Assembly (NCBI GenBank): GCA_036375695.1
Contig: DASVBU010000048.1
Coordinates: 1 to 35,216, forward strand
DNA length: 35,216 bases
Direction of reading: 5' to 3'
DNA from: ZC4RG35 sp036375695
GTDB taxonomy: Bacteria > Actinomycetota > Acidimicrobiia > Spongiisociales > ZC4RG35
Shown here: piece after piece, positions 32,019 to 35,216 of the stretch
Position numbering within the stretch: the stretch's first letter is position 1
Layout of the letters: every line of letters starts with the position of its first letter
Position numbers and translations under genes: made by a program
The notes under the pieces: model-generated
Databases searched by the model: none
Told to the model about the DNA's origin: nothing
The model's input: the letters and a program-made list of their open reading frames with translations, nothing else

Positions 32019-33080
32019 CTACATCCCGGAGAGCTCGGCGACCACGCTCTCCACCAGGGACTCCGTGATCAACTCGACACCGTCGGAGAGGGCGTGCTGG
32101 AGTGATCGGTGCGTCACTCTGAGCACGTCGCGCAGTGTCCTGCCCGACTCGTAGTGCTTGGCCAATTGGTCGATCCCGGAAACCTCGATGACGTCCTCGA
32201 TGGGCGTCTCCACGCCGGCCACCACCAGACGGTCCCGGAGGATGGTCTCGATACCGGCCCGGGCGTCCATCAGCCGCGGGATCCGGACCTCACCGGTGAG
32301 CCAGTTCGTGGCCTCCCGGTAGCCCGCCAGGTCGAGGTAGTGCTCGTGGACCGCGACCACCAGCCCTGCGTTGATCTCCTTGGCCAGCATGCGCACCGTG
32401 CGCATGAAGAACTGGTTGGCGACGGTGGTGCGGTCCAATCCGGGGATGCGGAGCCACGTGTCCGAGTCGTCGAACACGAACACCGGGAAGAGACCGTGGT
32501 ACTCGAACAGGGCCACGAGCCGCTTCAGATGCTCGAGGGCGTCGGTGCTCGACCCTCTGCTCTCGTATGACGACCCCACGGCCTGCACCTGGGCGGCGAA
32601 CTCGGCATCGGCCAGCCACAGTGGGAGCGAGATCCGGAAGGAGCGCACCCGACCGGTGCCGGCGCGGCGCGTCACCTCGGCGATGCTCCGGGCGAAGTCG
32701 TCCTTCTCGGCCGGGCTGAACAACTCCGGGCTGGCCCACCGGGTCACGTAGCGGACCAGGTGGCGGGCCATGGCGCCGGGTTCGGTCACGGTCTCGTCCG
32801 TCTCGGCGGCGATGGGGACCCGGAGCGGCACAATGTGCTCCGGAAGGTCCTGGGCGAACGGGCCGAGCACCGAAGAGACGAGGCTCGACTTGCCGGCGCC
32901 ACTGGAGCCGATCACCGCCACCCTCCCCTCATTGGCCACCTGGTGGGTGAAGTAGGTCTCGGTGGACTCGTCGCCGTTCAGCTCGTCGAAGGGGACGTGG
33001 AAGAAGGCGAGCTCCTCGAATCGTCTGGTGGCGTCGAGGGCTCGGGATGCCTCGACCTGGACCAGCGCCCGGTGACTCAC
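32019..33080 (-). CDS. P-loop ATPase of unknown family (second of pair)
   Basis: A 353-aa protein. Walker A GSSGAGKSS is at 58-66 and a Walker B-like VFVFDDSD at 200-206 (D204, D205). A segment ahead of Walker A (AFFHVPFDELNGDESTETYFTHQV) and a helical C-terminus (~290-353) with alternating Leu/Val follow a STAND/ORC-like layout. No nuclease, TIR or other effector domain is seen. The start overlaps the winged-helix ATPase gene by 4 nt, so the two should act together. The segment FDDSDTWLRIPGLDRTTVANQFFMRTVRMLAKEI suggests a sensor or strand-shuttling role, but no function can be named. Confidence 0.8.
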   Translation of the reverse strand: MSHRALVQVEASRALDATRRFEELAFFHVPFDELNGDESTETYFTHQVANEGRVAVIGSSGAGKSSLVSSVLGPFAQDLPEHIVPLRVPIAAETDETVTEPGAMARHLVRYVTRWASPELFSPAEKDDFARSIAEVTRRAGTGRVRSFRISLPLWLADAEFAAQVQAVGSSYESRGSSTDALEHLKRLVALFEYHGLFPVFVFDDSDTWLRIPGLDRTTVANQFFMRTVRMLAKEINAGLVVAVHEHYLDLAGYREATNWLTGEVRIPRLMDARAGIETILRDRLVVAGVETPIEDVIEVSGIDQLAKHYESGRTLRDVLRVTHRSLQHALSDGVELITESLVESVVAELSGM

Positions 33081-34027
33081 TCGTCCCCCCAGGAGTCGAC
33101 CGGGCGGTACACCTTCTGCCGGCCACCGGCCGGGCCCTTGGCAAAAGCGGACGTGACGAGACCTGCGTTCTCCAGCTCGCGGAACACCTGGACGGCACGC
33201 GAACGCGTCCAGCCGAGTCTCTGGAGAAGCCTCTGGTCGGAGGCGCTGACCGGTCCCAAGGATTCCAACTCTGCCATCAGCATGGTCGCAGGTCGCCCGA
33301 GTTGGGCGACGGCGGCCCGGCGACGCTCCATGGCCTCCTGCTGCAACGCGGCCGGTATGCCGGTCTCCTTGGCGGCGCGAGCCAGTGCGATGAGCCGACG
33401 GGGGTTGCCCTCGTCGACCTGCGCCGCCATCTCGGCGCCCTCCCGACCCAGCCGCGCCTCGAGCAGCTCACGCTGCTCCTCCCAGGTCAGGTCCTCGAGG
33501 GGCACGACCGCCTCGAAGAAGGCGTCTGCGGGTGGGACCCGGAGAGCCGCGGCGTCGTCGGGGGTGACCGCGATCACCCACACCAAGGGCAACTGCCACA
33601 CCTCGTCCCGAAGCCTCCCGAAGATGGTGGCGCCGACCGAAGGGCTCACCTCGTCGACCAGCACCACCCGCCGGCTCTCGGTCACGGCCTCACCCAGGGC
33701 CCCGATGACTGCCGGCAACTCGACGAGGTCGCCTTCGATCGGTGCGTAGGGCGGCAGACCGAGACGGGCACGCACCAGGTCGAGAAACTCTCGGGGCGTC
33801 TCGGCGAGACGGCCCTCGACGAAGGCAGGTGCCGACCCGGCATCCCGACGCAGCACGAAAGCGAGTTGCCGGAGCAGTGTGGTCTTGCCCGACCCCCGGT
33901 CACCCACGACAAGGGTGTTGACCCCACCGCGAACCAGTCCCAACAACCGGTACAACTCCTCGTTGCGACCGGCGAACAGCTGGTGGTCGGGCTCGGTGTC
34001 GAGCAGTGGGCGTCCACTGAGGGTCAT
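33077..34027 (-). CDS. AAA/ORC-like ATPase with C-terminal winged helix (first of pair)
   Basis: A 316-aa protein. The N-terminal FAGRNEELYRLLGLV is the box that opens ORC/Cdc6-like and STAND ATPases; Walker A is GDRGSGKT (42-49), Walker B VVLVDE (121-126), and a sensor-1 strand follows as WVIAVTPDDAAAL. Residues ~240-300 form a winged helix (ASDQRLLQRLGWTRSRAVQVFRELENAGLVTSAF), so DNA binding or protein recruitment is likely. It is coupled by a 4-nt overlap to the second ATPase. The pair resembles ATP-dependent regulatory or anti-phage modules in general architecture, but no recognisable effector is present. Start ATG at 34027 lies only 9 bp after the -10, suggesting a leaderless or near-leaderless transcript. 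Confidence 0.85.
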   Translation of the reverse strand: MTLSGRPLLDTEPDHQLFAGRNEELYRLLGLVRGGVNTLVVGDRGSGKTTLLRQLAFVLRRDAGSAPAFVEGRLAETPREFLDLVRARLGLPPYAPIEGDLVELPAVIGALGEAVTESRRVVLVDEVSPSVGATIFGRLRDEVWQLPLVWVIAVTPDDAAALRVPPADAFFEAVVPLEDLTWEEQRELLEARLGREGAEMAAQVDEGNPRRLIALARAAKETGIPAALQQEAMERRRAAVAQLGRPATMLMAELESLGPVSASDQRLLQRLGWTRSRAVQVFRELENAGLVTSAFAKGPAGGRQKVYRPVDSWGDE

Positions 34028-34036
34028 GGTTCACAC

Positions 34037-34064
34037 AGTTTACAGTTAGCTCTGTTAGAGGCAA
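34037..34064 (-). promoter_or_regulatory. candidate promoter of the ATPase pair, with iterated TAACTG motif
   Basis: On the minus strand a TTGCCT (34059-34064) and TAAACT (34037-34042) are 16 bp apart, ending 9 bp before the ATG. The DNA between and around holds three near copies of CTAACAG/CTAACTG/TAAACTG, a possible regulator-binding array. AT-rich relative to its surroundings. The other gap bases to 34310 hold no gene I can support. Confidence 0.5.
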
Positions 34065-34310
34065 GAGACGATCGGGCAGTCACCACCCCACACACCGCTC
34101 CCGTCCCACATCAAGGCCGGAAATCCGATGACGAAAATCTCCATGTGAAGCGTGGGTTGGGACCTGATCGACGCCAATGGGTTCCTCGGACGCAACCGGC
34201 ACCTCCGGATCCCTTCGGGGCCCGGGCGGTGCTGACCGTGATGCCGGCGGCAGGCGTGATCCTGTCCGGCGTGATGGGCCTCCTGTCCAGAGACGACTGA
34301 GCGTCGTGGC

Positions 34311-34814
34311 TCAGGGAGTGACGACGGAAGCCCAGGCGACCCTCCACGTGCCGTCGCCCCCGGGTCTCGCCAACACGTAGTGGGTCTCCTCCTCGTACTG
34401 GCCATGATCGGGGACCTCCACGTAGCACTGGGCAACCGGCCCGTCGTCGTCCCCCCACCGACGGCACTCGTAAGGGTCACCAGCGGGTGACCCGAGTCCG
34501 AGGAGCCAGTCGATGTCGGCATCGCCGATGCCGTCGTTCAACTCGAGCATCCGCGGCCTGTCACCGGCCTTCCACGCCGCGATGAACTCGGCGATCACCG
34601 CGACGCCGGGATCGTCCGGCAGACCCGGCTCGGTCGTGCTCGTCGAGGGCTCCTGGGTGGTGGTCGGAGTGGTGATCGTGGTCGTCGGCGGCCGGCTGGT
34701 CGACGGAGCTCCGGTGGTCGTGGTCGACCCCGGTGGCAGCGTCGGCTCCGAGCCTCGCGTGCATGCCGAGAAGGTCAGGCACACGATCACGAGAAGAGTC
34801 AACCCCCTCGACAT
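34311..34814 (-). CDS. Thr-rich lipoprotein, hypothetical
   Basis: A 167-aa exported protein if it starts at the ATG at 34814 (MSRGLTLLVIVCLTFSACTRG), which gives a lipoprotein signal with lipobox TFSAC. A Thr/Ser/Pro-rich linker (~28-65) follows, then a small folded domain of ~100 residues: VAVIAEFIAAWKAGDRPRMLEL, two cysteines (YECRRWG, AQCYVEV), and a C-terminal VAWASVVTP strand. It resembles in layout many actinobacterial cell-envelope lipoproteins, and the helix-strand pattern could be an NTF2-like or similar fold, but I do not recognise the family. It lies 283 bp beyond the ATPase-pair start; the upstream frame continues 25 codons with no signal features. Confidence 0.75.
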   Translation of the reverse strand: MSRGLTLLVIVCLTFSACTRGSEPTLPPGSTTTTGAPSTSRPPTTTITTPTTTQEPSTSTTEPGLPDDPGVAVIAEFIAAWKAGDRPRMLELNDGIGDADIDWLLGLGSPAGDPYECRRWGDDDGPVAQCYVEVPDHGQYEEETHYVLARPGGDGTWRVAWASVVTP

Positions 34815-34817
34815 TCC

Positions 34818-34979
34818 ATGATGACGATGGATCGTCGGCGCTGGTTCCCGAACACCCGGTACTGGAATGAGCCCGCCAAGGGCGGCCACTTCGCGGCGTT
34901 CGAGCAGCCGGCGTTGTTCGTCGACGAGGTCCGGTCCTTACTTCCGGCTGGTCCGCTGATGGTCACCCGTACTCATTAA
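34818..34979 (+). pseudogene. 3' remnant of an epoxide hydrolase gene
   Basis: A 53-codon open frame (ATG 34818 to TAA 34977-34979) too short for the open-frame list. It encodes the last part of an alpha/beta-hydrolase of the epoxide hydrolase type: RRRWFPNTRYWNEPAKGGHFAAFEQPALFVDEVRSLL. The GGHFAAFEQP block includes the catalytic His of that family and occurs at the C-terminus of full-length (~300-380 aa) enzymes. About 85 percent of the gene is absent: the sequence 5' of it belongs to the lipoprotein gene on the other strand. The C-terminal extension PAGPLMVTRTH is unlike the family end, so the tail was changed too. A non-functional remnant is the likely reading. Confidence 0.75.
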
Positions 34980-35004
34980 GCGGCTGGCTCATCAAGCGGC
35001 TGGC
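34973..35004. repeat. 16-bp tandem duplication at the remnant/VOC junction
   Basis: TCATTAAGCGGCTGGC (34973-34988) is followed at once by TCATCAAGCGGCTGGC (34989-35004), one mismatch. The copy boundary covers the stop codons of both the epoxide hydrolase remnant and the VOC gene. It looks like a slippage or recombination scar. Confidence 0.8.
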
Positions 35005-35215
35005 TAAAAATCAACAAGTGTCCATCGGGTGTCCGTACGTTGAAGTCGCGCATCCCGTAGGGCCGGTCAGCCAGTGGCTCGACGATGTCGGCGCCGCGGG
35101 CGCGCAGCTCGTCGTGGCAGGAATCGACGTCGTCGACGACAACCGCCACCCTGGCCGGGCCGACGCTGCTTTCGGCGTACAGGTGGAACTCGGCGGTGTC
35201 GCGGATCACGGCCGC
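34976..35215 (-). CDS. VOC/glyoxalase-bleomycin-resistance family protein, 3' part (runs off the edge)
   Basis: The frame is open to the right end of the window, so the 5' part is missing; about 79 C-terminal residues are seen. A GTG at 35209 is in frame but is probably an internal codon. Seen: DTAEFHLYAESSVGPARVAVVVDDVDSCHDELRARGADIVEPLADRPYGMRDFNVRTPDGHLLIFSQPL, the last two strands and helix of a betaalphabetabetabeta module; MRDFNVRTPDGHLLIFSQ is the typical VOC end. VOC proteins bind metals or small molecules; a resistance or dioxygenase role cannot be told. The last 5-6 residues come from the 16-bp duplication. Codon use appears less GC-biased than in the neighbours (for instance the AAAAATCAACAAG stretch), consistent with separate acquisition. 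Confidence 0.8.
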   Translation of the reverse strand, partial: AAVIRDTAEFHLYAESSVGPARVAVVVDDVDSCHDELRARGADIVEPLADRPYGMRDFNVRTPDGHLLIFSQPLDEPAA

Positions 35216-35216
35216 A

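Noticed and set aside
34229..34300. 23-residue hydrophobic open frame (MPAAGVILSGVMGLLSRDD at its end)
   Set aside because: It is too short, has no ribosome site, and lies in a gap with shadow frames; nothing supports translation.
34976..35209. Start of the VOC gene at GTG 35209
   Set aside because: The frame stays open to the window edge, and the sequence there is the middle of a normal VOC protein; the true start is outside.

Overview
The window is compact, very GC-rich bacterial DNA, about 31 protein genes in 35 kb with almost no empty space. Several gene pairs overlap by 4 nt, and several convergent pairs abut or overlap. A WhiB-type Fe-S regulator, a GlnR-like orphan regulator next to a glutamine synthetase, and exported proteins with Thr-rich linkers point to Actinomycetota. 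A deep, little-studied lineage such as Acidimicrobiia is my inference; no rRNA or other phylogenetic marker is present to settle it. I saw no tRNA, rRNA, CRISPR array, insertion sequence or phage gene.

Left part (1-7.7 kb): the 3' end of a type I glutamine synthetase gene overlaps a GlnR-like winged-helix regulator whose receiver domain has lost its phosphorylation residues. Then come a hairpin and a G-rich heptamer repeat, a small membrane protein and a cystathionine gamma-synthase/lyase. A three-gene operon follows on the minus strand (RidA-like protein, ALDH7-type semialdehyde dehydrogenase, methyltransferase). Two Fe-S biogenesis genes (A-type carrier and Mrp ATPase) are divergent, and an RDD membrane protein comes next. 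Two copies of a short dispersed element lie at 1496 and 5561.

Middle part (7.8-16.5 kb): a minus-strand series (NfeD-like lipoprotein, WhiB, Nudix hydrolase, metallo-beta-lactamase-fold hydrolase, M23 peptidase) ends at a perfect terminator hairpin. Divergent from it is a plus-strand operon: single-domain response regulator, Rieske non-heme-iron oxygenase, GcvT-family methyl/aminomethyl transferase and CrtI/PYROXD2-like FAD oxidoreductase. It looks like an oxidative N- or O-demethylation unit feeding the folate pool and is the best candidate here for an undescribed catabolic system.

16.5-29 kb is mixed housekeeping and accessory content: MFS exporter, S9 peptidase, DUF1697 protein, a cytosine deaminase of the yeast Fcy1 type, EamA transporter, CAP-domain exported protein, alpha/beta hydrolase, P-loop kinase-like protein, a PadR regulator coupled to a HAAS-domain membrane protein with a nested palindromic operator, a squalene-cyclase-fold protein, a DUF1801 protein and a second aldehyde dehydrogenase.

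Right part (29-35.2 kb): on the minus strand, two adjacent P-loop ATPases (one with a C-terminal winged helix) precede an unusual lipoprotein that joins a cupredoxin, a parallel beta-helix and a membrane anchor, followed by a Tat-exported two-domain multicopper oxidase. This may be an extracytoplasmic copper redox module. The window ends with a Thr-rich lipoprotein, the leftover 3' end of an epoxide hydrolase gene, a 16-bp tandem duplication and a partial VOC-family gene.
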